A stretch of 33,431 bases of DNA from Pollutibacter sp044353505. Its GTDB lineage: Bacteria > Bacteroidota > Bacteroidia > Chitinophagales > Chitinophagaceae. Where the stretch lies: assembly GCA_044353505.1 (NCBI GenBank), contig JBILBU010000026.1:1-33431 (forward strand), written 5' to 3'. Shown here piece after piece: positions 1 through 7,876 of this stretch; within the stretch, counting starts at the first letter, position 1; every line of letters begins with the position of its first letter. A program made the translations under genes and the position numbers. The notes below the pieces were generated by a model. The model was not told the DNA's origin, searched no databases, and was given only the letters and a program-made list of their open reading frames with translations.

Positions 1-1
1 T

Positions 2-730
2 GTAACCTATGGAAATGGTCTTTTTGTGGCTGTATCCGCTGACGGGATGGGTAATCGTGTGATGACGAGTCCGGATGGTATTAACTGGACGAGCAGGGCC
101 TCGGCAGTGGATAATTCTTGGCAAAGTGTAACCTATGGTAATGGAATTTTTGTAGCTGTAGGTTTTGGCGAAGGGGGTAATCAAGTGATGACCAGTAGTT
201 ATAGTGTAGTCGTGGATGCTCCAGTTATTGTTTCTATTGATGCCAGAAATGAGGGTACAAAAGTTACATTTAGCAATACTGCTTCTGCTTTTGCACCCCA
301 AATCATCAATTATGAATATTCAATTGATCGAGGATCCAACTGGATAACATTGTCATCTGGTGCTAATGTAAGCCCTATGGTTATATACGACTTGCCTTTA
401 GGCAAGTCGACAATAATGCTTAGAGGGGTGAATTCAATCGGAAATTCTTGTCCATCAAATATTTTTAGTCTTGTTCCTGGTATAAATATATTGGCTTATC
501 CAAATCCTACAAGAGGTGATGTTGGTTTAGAACTCAATGGTTTTGATGTAGGTGAAGCTGAAATTCGTTTACTAGATTTGAGCGGGAAGCTTCTGCTGAC
601 ACAAAAAGTAGCATTGAAAACTGGACTTCACTTGGTTTCATTGCAATTAAAAAATCTAATCATTGGGAATTATATAGTTCAGGTTGTGCAGCATGGAAAG
701 TACTATTCAACTCGTTTTACAAAAATGTAA
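2..730 (+). CDS. Secreted repeat protein with T9SS type A C-terminal sorting domain (5' partial)
   Basis: The reading frame is open from base 2, so the true start lies upstream of the window; the GTG at 26 is an internal Val codon. The visible part starts with a repeat of period 126 bp (42 residues): VTYGNG(L/I)FVAV occurs at base 2 and again at 128, with VMTSPDGINWTSR between them. This resembles secreted beta-propeller or BNR-like repeats. A fibronectin/Ig-like segment follows (about bases 210-475). The last 80 or so residues form a type A sorting domain: YPNPTRGD, LLDLSGKLL, and a final GNYIVQVV...RFTKM. Known family behaviour: this tail directs export through the Bacteroidota type IX system and is removed at the surface. 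Binding partner or enzymatic role cannot be told. A hairpin follows at 773-804. Confidence 0.85.
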   Translation, partial: VTYGNGLFVAVSADGMGNRVMTSPDGINWTSRASAVDNSWQSVTYGNGIFVAVGFGEGGNQVMTSSYSVVVDAPVIVSIDARNEGTKVTFSNTASAFAPQIINYEYSIDRGSNWITLSSGANVSPMVIYDLPLGKSTIMLRGVNSIGNSCPSNIFSLVPGINILAYPNPTRGDVGLELNGFDVGEAEIRLLDLSGKLLLTQKVALKTGLHLVSLQLKNLIIGNYIVQVVQHGKYYSTRFTKM

Positions 731-772
731 ATGATCAAATAACTGGTGTGCAATTTTTCTGATTGTATCAAT

Positions 773-804
773 AAAAAATCCCTGTATTTTGCCGGGGATT
801 TTTT
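773..804. terminator. Bidirectional intrinsic terminator
   Basis: Arms AAAAAATCCC (773-782) and GGGATTTTTT (795-804) pair around a 12-base loop, giving a T-tract on either strand. It sits between two convergent genes, the T9SS protein and the radical SAM gene, whose TAA stop (803-805) overlaps the right arm. Confidence 0.75.
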
Positions 805-2998
805 ATACCCTTAGCAATCCAACCTTGTATAAACCACTGATTGGTTTATTATCCCAAAACAATTCAAAATCTTCTAGTCCTGCTTTTTCGTAGTCTGATT
901 TTACTTCTTGAATTGTATGCTGATGTGGATTTGTGACATTGAGTTTTGGTAGCATCGACAATAACCATTTTCCTTTGGCAGGTTCTGCATTAATGTTAAA
1001 GCTTCCTTTAGCGGATTGAAAACTCATTGACATGACTTCCCACTTGCTGCCCTTTTTAGATTTTTCAACAATCTCACTGTCTGGCAATTTACCTAGCCAG
1101 ATTATTTTGCTATTGCTTGACTGCGGTATTTCAATTTCTTCAATCGCCTCTCGGATGATATTTGATGCCATGGTTGTTTTAGGAACTTTGAACTCAAACC
1201 ATTTTTGAAGGGGGAAGTCAAAACAAGCGCCATGCATATAGTTTAGTAGGGCTTTCTTTAAGCCAAATCCAAAACTTTCATGGTCGGCACCGCTAGGATC
1301 AAGATGCTGAATATCGTTGTTGGCAAATGTTCCAATTTCATTTGTTTGCTTAACCACTTTAAACTTCTCAGGATCCAACCCAACCGGGCTATGAGCCGTC
1401 ATGGTGAACAGGTGCCAAAAAGCTGATTGCAATACGCCTGTTTCAAATAACTGACGAACAATGTCCAATGAATCAATTGTTTCCTGTTCGGTTTGGGTTG
1501 GAAACCCATACATGAGATAAGCGTGTGCCATGATGCCCGATTCCGTAAAATTTCTGCACACCTTTGCCACTTGATTGATCGTAATGCCTTTGTCTATCAG
1601 TTTGAGTAAGCGATCAGAGGCCACTTCAAGTCCACCGCTCACCGCAATGCATCCAGACGCACTCAATAAATGACAAAGGTCTCGTGTGAAACTTTTTTCA
1701 AAACGTACATTGGTCCACCAACTTACCACCAGCTTTCGCCTGATGATTTCAATTGCCAGCGATTTCATTAAGGCAGGAGGCGCTGCTTCATCCACAAAAT
1801 GGAAACCATTTTGCCCTGTTTGCGCAATCATTTCCTCCATGCGATCCACCAGCAAAGACGCCGCAATTGGCTCGTAGTTTTTTATGTAATCAAGTGATAT
1901 GTCACAGAATGTACATTTGCCCCAATAGCAACCATGAGCCATGGTAAGCTTGTTCCATCTTCCATCACTCCAAAGGCTGTGCATAGGATTGGCTACTTCA
2001 ATAACAGAAATATATTGATCTAAAAGCAGGTCGCTATAGTCGGGCGTTCCAACTTGTCCCTGTTTGTAATCCGAACAACTCGTGTTGTTGATGTATTCAA
2101 CTTTGTCGTTGACCAACGTGAAAGTTCTTTTTAGTTCCTGGACTTGTTTTTTCCCATTGATATGGTCCCACAAAATCTCCAATGGGGCTTCTCCATCATC
2201 AAGGGTAATGAAATCATAAAATTCAAAAACCCTGGGGTCGCTCAATGATCTGAGTTCAGTATTTGCAAAGCCTCCGCCCATGGCTACTTTAATGTTAGGG
2301 TACTGTTGTTTGACCCATTGTCCACATCGTAATGAAGTGTATAGGTTGCCAGGGAAAGGCACAGAAATTGCAAGTATACTTGGCTTGATCAATTCCATTT
2401 TTTGTTTCAACAGATCAATCAGTATGGCATCTAGGTAGGTGTATGGTTTTTGCAAGGCGGCGTACAATTCATCAAAACTATTTGCGGATCTTCCAAGGCT
2501 CTCCGCATATCTACTAAACCCAAAGTGTTCATCTACCATCTCTTTGATCAGGTCACTAAGGTCTTCAAGATACATGGTGGCTAAATACTTTGCCCTATCC
2601 TGTATTCCCATGGTCCCGAAGGCCCATGTTAGGTCTTCGGCCTGTGCAAACCTATCGGCTTCTGGTAAAAATGTTCGCCTACAAATTAAGTGTGCCAGGG
2701 TGTTTTGCTTTCCTTGAAGAAACATGACTACATCATCAATCGTTCGGATATAATCTTCCCTCATCGCGATGATCCGCTTTATGTTTAGGGAAGAGTTCTT
2801 TTGCTTATTTTCTATCTCATTAAATAAATTCCTCAATCCCTCTTTGCAAAAAACAGCCAATATTACTTCGATTCCAAGGTCGGCTTGGGCTGCCGATATA
2901 TTTTTGGTATTGAAAAATCCTTTCAAATACGCAGTAGCCGGATAGGGGGTGTTTAGTTGTGTGAAGGGGGGTGTTATCAGGAAAATGGGTGATTGCAA
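803..2998 (-). CDS. B12-binding-domain-type radical SAM protein, function unknown
   Basis: A 731-residue protein. The N-terminus (ITPPFTQLNTPYPATAYLKG) and the region around residues 210-280 (SVPFPGNLY, MGGGFANTEL, DDGEAPLE) resemble the cobalamin-binding Rossmann domain that precedes the radical SAM barrel in COG1032-type proteins. The cluster motif is GCYWGKCTFC, with Cys357, Cys362 and Cys365, which is CX4CX2C rather than the common CX3CX2C. Later barrel motifs include SGGLEVASDRLLKLIDKG and AYLMYGFPTQTEQE. Radical SAM enzymes of this type cleave S-adenosylmethionine at a 4Fe-4S cluster, and many use cobalamin for methylation or rearrangement. No partner gene or precursor peptide is seen next to it, so the substrate is unknown. 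It looks like a single-gene transcript, with its own promoter-like box at 3017-3024. Confidence 0.8.
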   Translation of the reverse strand: MQSPIFLITPPFTQLNTPYPATAYLKGFFNTKNISAAQADLGIEVILAVFCKEGLRNLFNEIENKQKNSSLNIKRIIAMREDYIRTIDDVVMFLQGKQNTLAHLICRRTFLPEADRFAQAEDLTWAFGTMGIQDRAKYLATMYLEDLSDLIKEMVDEHFGFSRYAESLGRSANSFDELYAALQKPYTYLDAILIDLLKQKMELIKPSILAISVPFPGNLYTSLRCGQWVKQQYPNIKVAMGGGFANTELRSLSDPRVFEFYDFITLDDGEAPLEILWDHINGKKQVQELKRTFTLVNDKVEYINNTSCSDYKQGQVGTPDYSDLLLDQYISVIEVANPMHSLWSDGRWNKLTMAHGCYWGKCTFCDISLDYIKNYEPIAASLLVDRMEEMIAQTGQNGFHFVDEAAPPALMKSLAIEIIRRKLVVSWWTNVRFEKSFTRDLCHLLSASGCIAVSGGLEVASDRLLKLIDKGITINQVAKVCRNFTESGIMAHAYLMYGFPTQTEQETIDSLDIVRQLFETGVLQSAFWHLFTMTAHSPVGLDPEKFKVVKQTNEIGTFANNDIQHLDPSGADHESFGFGLKKALLNYMHGACFDFPLQKWFEFKVPKTTMASNIIREAIEEIEIPQSSNSKIIWLGKLPDSEIVEKSKKGSKWEVMSMSFQSAKGSFNINAEPAKGKWLLSMLPKLNVTNPHQHTIQEVKSDYEKAGLEDFELFWDNKPISGLYKVGLLRV

Positions 2999-3016
2999 AG
3001 TGGCTTATTTATTATG

Positions 3017-3024
3017 CAAATGTA
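3017..3024 (-). promoter_or_regulatory. Bacteroidota -7 promoter element (TACATTTG) for the radical SAM gene
   Basis: On the minus strand TACATTTG matches TAnnTTTG exactly and lies 16 bases before the ATG at 2998. A clear -33 TTG at the usual spacing is not visible, so this rests on the -7 box and its position only. Confidence 0.35.
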
Positions 3025-3068
3025 CTATTTAGCCACGGCAAGGGGTATAAAATTCTGCCTAATACCAT

Positions 3069-3102
3069 AAAAAATACCACAACATTTTTGTGTTGTGGTA
3101 TT
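3069..3102 (-). terminator. Intrinsic terminator of the MBL/rhodanese gene
   Basis: A perfect 12-bp stem (3073-3084 with 3091-3102; arm AATACCACAACA) has a 6-base loop. Read on the minus strand it ends in a T-tract (3069-3074), 27 bases after the stop of the gene at 3129. Confidence 0.85.
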
Positions 3103-3128
3103 ATCTGTTTTCTGTTGAAGTAACTGTC

Positions 3129-4550
3129 TTATAGCATGGTAGTTGGACTTGCAAATTCAGAAAGGGTAAACTTGCCACTTTCTTTAATTGCAGTAAAACC
3201 ACCCTTGATGTCAACCAGGTTATTAAAGCCCCTTGCTTTTAGGGTTGAGATAAAAATCATTGACCTATAGCCAGCGGCACAATGAACATAATGTTTTCGA
3301 CTCTTGTCAATCATGGCCATACTCTCATTGATGTTATCAAGTGGAGTATTTTGAACATGGAGCAGATGGTGACTGATGTGTTCGGATTTTTTTCTTACAT
3401 CCAATATATGGGTATGTGGATCGGTTTCAACAATTGCTGCCAACTCTTCTGCTGTAATCGATTCAATGTGGTCAATTTCTTTTTCTGCTTCTTCCCAAGC
3501 CTTAAACCCTCCTTTCAAATATCCAATCGTAAAATCATATCCTACTCTTGCTAGCCTAATTACTGCTTCTTCTTCTCTGCCTTCATCCGTAACCAATAAA
3601 ATCTCTTGTTTGATGTCTGGTATCATGATGCCCACCCATGGTGCGAAGTTTCCATCAATGCCGATATTGATTGAATTGGGAATAAATCCTTTTCCGAAAT
3701 CCTGTGCATGTCGGGTGTCCAAAATCAATGCGCTGGTTTCGTTGGCTGCGGCTTCAAAAGCAGCAGGACTTAACGCATGTTTTCCTCTTTCGAGTACTTT
3801 GTCAATGCTGTCATACCCTTGTATGTTCATCAATACATTTAGTGGGAAATAACCAGGGGGTGGCATAAGTCCCTCGAGCACTAATGATTTGAATTTCTCT
3901 TTTGAGAGTTTTGGGTTCAATGCATAGTTTGTATTCTTTTGATGTCCTAAGGTATCCGACTTTTCTTCACTCATCTTTTTGCCACAAGCAGATCCTGCAC
4001 CATGTGCGGGGTATACAATTATGTCATCAGCTAGGGGCATGATTTTATTTCTTAGCGAGTCGAACAAGTGACCTGCTAGAATATCTTCAGTCAATTCTGC
4101 CTTTACTTTTTGAGCCAGATCTGGTCTGCCAACATCACCAATGAACAACGTGTCTCCGCTGAAGAGTGCTGTTTCTTTTCCCTCTTCATCAATCAACAGA
4201 TAACAGGTGCTTTCCATCGTGTGTCCAGGAGTATGCAGCACTTTGATTTTTACATTTCCGAGCGACAGTACTTCTCCATCTTTTGCAGAATGAATAGGGA
4301 AGGATGGCTCTGCAGTTGGGCCAAATACAATTTCGGCACCGGTCTTGCTTGCAAGATCCAGATGGCCTGACACAAAATCTGCATGAAAATGGGTCTCTAA
4401 TACGTATTTTATTCGGGCATTGTTCGATGCTGCCTTTTTAATATAGGGTTCAACTTCTCGAAGCGGATCAATAATTGCTGCCTCTCCCTCGCTCTCGATG
4501 TAGTAAGCTCCCTGCGCTAAACAGCCAGTGTAAATCTGCTCTATTTTCAT
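3129..4550 (-). CDS. MBL-fold hydrolase with two rhodanese domains (persulfide dioxygenase-like)
   Basis: A 473-residue cytoplasmic protein with no signal peptide. Residues 1-230 form a metallo-beta-lactamase domain of the ETHE1/persulfide-dioxygenase type: His54, His56 and Asp58 in ETHFHADF, His110 in TPGHT, Asp133 in FSGDTLF, then GDVGRPDL. Two rhodanese domains follow. The first (about 265-360) has Asp in the place of the catalytic Cys (LLVTDEGREEEA). The second (about 365-465) keeps it as Cys424 in YVHCAAGYRS. Known members oxidise glutathione persulfide or move sulfane sulfur; acting in sulfide or persulfide handling is an inference from this family. It appears monocistronic, with a terminator at 3069-3102. 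The upstream hairpin at 4610-4633 could be an operator or the end of the neighbouring operon. Confidence 0.85.
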   Translation of the reverse strand: MKIEQIYTGCLAQGAYYIESEGEAAIIDPLREVEPYIKKAASNNARIKYVLETHFHADFVSGHLDLASKTGAEIVFGPTAEPSFPIHSAKDGEVLSLGNVKIKVLHTPGHTMESTCYLLIDEEGKETALFSGDTLFIGDVGRPDLAQKVKAELTEDILAGHLFDSLRNKIMPLADDIIVYPAHGAGSACGKKMSEEKSDTLGHQKNTNYALNPKLSKEKFKSLVLEGLMPPPGYFPLNVLMNIQGYDSIDKVLERGKHALSPAAFEAAANETSALILDTRHAQDFGKGFIPNSINIGIDGNFAPWVGIMIPDIKQEILLVTDEGREEEAVIRLARVGYDFTIGYLKGGFKAWEEAEKEIDHIESITAEELAAIVETDPHTHILDVRKKSEHISHHLLHVQNTPLDNINESMAMIDKSRKHYVHCAAGYRSMIFISTLKARGFNNLVDIKGGFTAIKESGKFTLSEFASPTTML

Positions 4551-4609
4551 ATGTTGGTTTTTGATAAATGATATCTAGCTAACAGAACAAATTTGCTGTA
4601 TCGGCGGAT

Positions 4610-4633
4610 AAAAAAAGGTGATATAAATCACCT
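4610..4633 (-). terminator. Probable terminator of the sugar operon (alternatively an FNR/CRP-like site)
   Basis: A perfect 7-bp inverted repeat, AGGTGAT-N4-ATCACCT (4616-4633), is followed on the minus strand by seven T (4610-4616). It lies 79 bases past the mutarotase stop, as expected for the operon's end. The same core, TGAT-N4-ATCA, also fits the FNR/CRP operator pattern and is 66-83 bases upstream of the MBL/rhodanese start. The T-tract favours the terminator reading; the stem has only three G-C pairs. Confidence 0.5.
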
Positions 4634-4711
4634 ATTACCATAAAATTCAGAAATATGGGCAATTAAGTTGTTGTGCTATAGTCGGCCAATCAATATGTGC
4701 CTAAAATTGTA

Positions 4712-5047
4712 TTAAGATTTAAAAATGCGGTCCATCAGTATCCACTTTTCTCCCGACTTAGCCCAAGGTAATGGTAGCTGAAATTTCCACATTAACTTTT
4801 CCCATGCTGCAATTTTGGGATTGGTAGCATCAAATGCTGCTTTCTTTTCAAATGTAAACTCGTCATTTGTTTCTAAAATCATGAACATCCTGTTGCCAGT
4901 TCTGAATATTTCAATATTCGTCACTCCGGCATCTATATCATGCTGCGTAACCTCTGGCCAAGCATTTCCAGGCGCATGATATTGCTCGTACTCATTGATT
5001 AACTCAGGATTATCTATCAAGTCAAGTGCCAGACAAAATCGTTGCAT
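4712..5047 (-). CDS. L-rhamnose mutarotase family protein
   Basis: A 111-residue protein, the usual length for the RhaM (PF05336) family, which interconverts alpha and beta anomers of L-rhamnose and related sugars. Tyr20 and His24 in EYEQYHAPGNAWPE match the spacing of the Tyr18/His22 pair of the E. coli enzyme, and the WPE motif is present. The family fold continues with NIEIFRTGNRMFMILETNDEF and ends in MDRIFKS. It is the last gene of the minus-strand operon, 32 bases after the isomerase at 5080-5895. No rhamnose isomerase, kinase or aldolase lies nearby, so the true sugar could be another deoxy- or L-hexose, for example L-fucose. A mutarotase makes sense beside dehydrogenases that act on one anomer. 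Confidence 0.85.
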   Translation of the reverse strand: MQRFCLALDLIDNPELINEYEQYHAPGNAWPEVTQHDIDAGVTNIEIFRTGNRMFMILETNDEFTFEKKAAFDATNPKIAAWEKLMWKFQLPLPWAKSGEKWILMDRIFKS

Positions 5048-5079
5048 ATTTTTGGGTTTATCTTTTTTGAAACAAGATG

Positions 5080-5895
5080 TTATTTAAAAAACTGCTTAAA
5101 GGCAATCATGGTTTGTGTTGCTGCGGCATCTGGGTTAGGCCAAGGGAAAGCCTCTGCTGAAACATAGCCCATGAAGCCTGAATGCTTTAGGGTATCCATG
5201 GCTTTGCTCATGTCTGTATGTCCAAATCCAACTGGTCTTCTGTTGCTATCTGCAAAATGCACATGACCAATGTAGTTGATGTATTTGCTAATGCAATCTT
5301 CCAAATTGCTTTCCTCAATGTTCATGTGAAACAAATCAGCGAGTAATTTTACATTTGATGTTTTTAAGCTATCAATTAGTTCTGCCCCTGCTTCTATGGT
5401 GTTGACGATATTGGTTTCATACCGATTCAGTGGCTCATAGATTAGAAAAGTTCCTTGTTCTTCTGCATATGCACCCAGTTCATTAAGGGAGTCACTAAGC
5501 CAATTCATCACTATGGCACGGTCAGTTCCCGAAACTACATTTCCTTGCATCGACCCGATGATCGCAGGCGCTCCTAGCTGGGCTCCAAACTTGACCATCT
5601 CTTTAATGAATTCAATAGCTTTCTTACGCACTTGTTCATTCTGGTCAGTGAGTGTGAGCCCCTGAATTACTTTTCCTGCACCAGTTCCCACAGCTCCCAA
5701 GTCGAGATGATGTCTTTCGAGTAATGACTTAAGTTTCTCAACATCTAATGCATCTGCAGATGGTGTGAAAAGTTCTATTGCATCGAATCCAAGAGCTGAA
5801 GCTTTTGAAATGCTAGCTTCCAGATCCTTCCAGTAAATCCACGGTCCTGTTTTTATTTCAGGCACCAGGGCTATAGTAACGCAGGATTTTATCAT
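5080..5895 (-). CDS. Sugar phosphate isomerase/epimerase family TIM-barrel protein
   Basis: A 271-residue AP-endonuclease-2-like TIM barrel (PF01261) without signal peptide. Four metal-ligand positions of the family can be assigned: Glu154 (IYEPLNRYE), Asp187 (LLADLFHMNIEE), His211 (GHVHFADSNR) and Glu248 (VSAEAFPWP). Family members include hydroxypyruvate isomerase, inosose isomerase, tagatose/psicose 3-epimerase and 3-keto-glycoside-processing enzymes, so the fold alone does not give the substrate. The gene starts 6 bases after the dehydrogenase stop, consistent with co-transcription. It differs clearly from the second barrel of this operon at 10443-11279, so the two probably do different steps. 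Confidence 0.8.
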   Translation of the reverse strand: MIKSCVTIALVPEIKTGPWIYWKDLEASISKASALGFDAIELFTPSADALDVEKLKSLLERHHLDLGAVGTGAGKVIQGLTLTDQNEQVRKKAIEFIKEMVKFGAQLGAPAIIGSMQGNVVSGTDRAIVMNWLSDSLNELGAYAEEQGTFLIYEPLNRYETNIVNTIEAGAELIDSLKTSNVKLLADLFHMNIEESNLEDCISKYINYIGHVHFADSNRRPVGFGHTDMSKAMDTLKHSGFMGYVSAEAFPWPNPDAAATQTMIAFKQFFK

Positions 5896-5901
5896 AACAT
5901 G

Positions 5902-6921
5902 TTATTGGTCAAAATCTACCATTATTTTGGTTATTCCTTTTGGGTTCTCGGCCCAATCCGATAGCGCTTTTCCAGCTTCATCTATTGAAACTATTTTGCT
6001 GATCACATCAGAAACTGGAAATTTCCCTTGTTCCAAATATCGGATTACTTCTGGGAACTCATCAGTGCAATTGCGGGAGCCGAGAATTTCAATCTCCTTC
6101 CTTACAAAAATTCCTGTGTTGAATTCAACAGGTGCCTTAGCATATCCAATACAAACCACCCGTCCGGTGTAAGCTACTTCCTCTACTGCAGCCCGATATG
6201 TAAATGGACTTCCAACTGCTTCAATGATCACATCCGGACCATCGCCGTTTGTGATGTTGCTTAATGCTTCATGCAAATCAACATTACTGGTATTGATGGT
6301 GTGAGTAGCTCCAATCTTTTTTGCAATCTCCATTTTGGCATCGTCGATATCAATCGCAATAACCTCTGCTCCCCTGTTTACGGCAGAAGCAATTGCACCC
6401 ATTCCAACTATGCCGCATCCAATCACCGCTACTTTTTCTTTGGCGATGACCCTGCCTCTGGCGGCTGCATGAAATCCAACTGTTAATGGTTCTGCTAGCG
6501 CTAACTCTTGCAAGGATAATATTTCAGAGCTAAACAGATCTTGCCAAGCAATAGCAATATATCTGGTCATGGCGCCAGGGCGTCTGACGCCCATAGTTTT
6601 ATTATCCTGACAGGCATTCTTTCTTCCCTTTCTGCAAGAGATGCAGGTGCCACAGTTTAAATAAGGATATATGGTCACGTTCATCCCTGCCTTGAAAAGC
6701 GTTGGAACGTCAGCACCAACTTCTTCAATCGTGCCTCCAACCTCATGACCCAATACATTGGGATATTCCTGCAGTTCAAATAATCCCTTGAATCCGTTTA
6801 GGTCGCCTCCACAAAAGCCAACCATCCCTATACGAACCAACACTTCATTAGCACCCGGTATTGGTTTTTTAATTTCCCTTACTTCTGTTTTGCCAATGGC
6901 TGTTAAAAACAATGCTTTCAT
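5902..6921 (-). CDS. Zinc-dependent alcohol/polyol dehydrogenase (MDR family)
   Basis: A 339-residue medium-chain dehydrogenase. An upstream ATG at 6963 would overlap the aldo/keto reductase; the ATG at 6921 (MKALFLTAIGKTEVREI) is the conventional beginning, leaves a 4-base gap and has AAAGAG just before it, so I chose it. Catalytic zinc ligands are Cys37 (GFCGGD) and His59-Glu60 (LGHEVGG). Structural zinc ligands are Cys90, Cys93, Cys96 and Cys104. The NAD(P) Rossmann motif GCGIVGMG is followed by an Asp-containing strand end (VIAIDIDDAK), which favours NAD over NADP. The layout is like sorbitol, threonine and L-gulonate/galactonate dehydrogenases. It likely oxidises a secondary alcohol of a sugar or sugar acid in this operon. 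A paralogue with the same zinc pattern is at 16406-17416. Confidence 0.85.
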   Translation of the reverse strand: MKALFLTAIGKTEVREIKKPIPGANEVLVRIGMVGFCGGDLNGFKGLFELQEYPNVLGHEVGGTIEEVGADVPTLFKAGMNVTIYPYLNCGTCISCRKGRKNACQDNKTMGVRRPGAMTRYIAIAWQDLFSSEILSLQELALAEPLTVGFHAAARGRVIAKEKVAVIGCGIVGMGAIASAVNRGAEVIAIDIDDAKMEIAKKIGATHTINTSNVDLHEALSNITNGDGPDVIIEAVGSPFTYRAAVEEVAYTGRVVCIGYAKAPVEFNTGIFVRKEIEILGSRNCTDEFPEVIRYLEQGKFPVSDVISKIVSIDEAGKALSDWAENPKGITKIMVDFDQ

Positions 6922-6925
6922 CTCT

Positions 6926-7867
6926 TTATTTTCTTTGGATATTATTTTCAGCTTTACCTTCAAACCACATACAGTTTTTTACAGGCGCTACCAGCGTATG
7001 GATCTCTTCAAGTAACCCTTCGGGAATATTAAAGTCAACTGCCGCAATATTTTGCTTGACATTCTCCAATTCCCACATGCCCACAATGGTGCTGGCAATA
7101 GCTGGGTGGTCGACGGCATACTTAATGGCAACGTCACTAAGTTTGACACCATATTTTGCGCATAGTGCCAATAACTTTGGTTGTGTATCCTTAACTTTTT
7201 GAGGGGCATTGTGCCATTCAGGTAAAGGGGCATCAGACAATATTCTTTGCACCAAGGGTGCTGCATTCATCAGCCCAAAACCTTTTTCTTTTGAAAGGGG
7301 AACCAGTTCGTCATTGATGCCATCAGCAAGTAAATTATAATGCGCCCAGGAAAGAACAGTGTCTACATCCACGATTCTTGCAATGTCAGCGAGGTAGGCT
7401 ACTGGCAACCCGGTAATTCCAATAAATCTGGCCTTACCCGACTCTTTGATTTTTAGGATGGCAGGAACTGCTTCATTGAGCACTTTTTCTTTGGACTCAA
7501 ATTCTATATCGTGCAGTTGCATGAGATCTACATAGTCCGTCTTGAGACGCTTAAGAGATTCATCTGCACTTTTAATAATCCTGTCATACGAAAAATCAAA
7601 GTCTCGCACACCATACCGGCCACACTTGGTGGCAAGGATGATATCCTTTCTTTTGCCCTCTATTGCCTTTCCTAGCCTGGTTTCTGCCAGCGTAATTCCA
7701 TAGAATGGTGCAACATCAATAAAGTTAATGCCATAGTCAATGGCATAATGCACTGCTCTTATACCTTCTCCTTCATCACAGACATCAAATGTGTTTCCGA
7801 GCGGAGAGGCGCCAAAGCCTAAAATAGAAACATTCATATTGGTCTTTCCTAACCTGCGGTATTCCAT
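6926..7867 (-). CDS. Aldo/keto reductase, L-galactose/L-fucose dehydrogenase-like
   Basis: A 313-residue AKR barrel. The catalytic tetrad is complete: Asp51 and Tyr56 (DVAPFYG), Lys81 (ATKCGRYG) and His119 (MQLHDIEF). The N-terminus MEYRRLGKTNMNVSILGFGASPLG and the FYG motif are like the L-galactose dehydrogenase and bacterial L-fucose/pyridoxal dehydrogenase branch, whose members oxidise the anomeric carbon to a lactone. That activity fits next to a mutarotase and sugar epimerases, but no lactonase of a recognised family is visible here. It sits 9 bases after the DUF4965 gene and 4 bases before the zinc dehydrogenase. Substrate assignment is inference; the AKR family call is firm. Confidence 0.85.
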   Translation of the reverse strand: MEYRRLGKTNMNVSILGFGASPLGNTFDVCDEGEGIRAVHYAIDYGINFIDVAPFYGITLAETRLGKAIEGKRKDIILATKCGRYGVRDFDFSYDRIIKSADESLKRLKTDYVDLMQLHDIEFESKEKVLNEAVPAILKIKESGKARFIGITGLPVAYLADIARIVDVDTVLSWAHYNLLADGINDELVPLSKEKGFGLMNAAPLVQRILSDAPLPEWHNAPQKVKDTQPKLLALCAKYGVKLSDVAIKYAVDHPAIASTIVGMWELENVKQNIAAVDFNIPEGLLEEIHTLVAPVKNCMWFEGKAENNIQRK

Positions 7868-7876
7868 GAAGTTTTT

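Noticed and set aside
3376..3852. A 158-codon plus-strand frame opposite the MBL/rhodanese gene.
   Set aside because: It is the antisense of the rhodanese domains; the minus-strand frame carries all the motifs.
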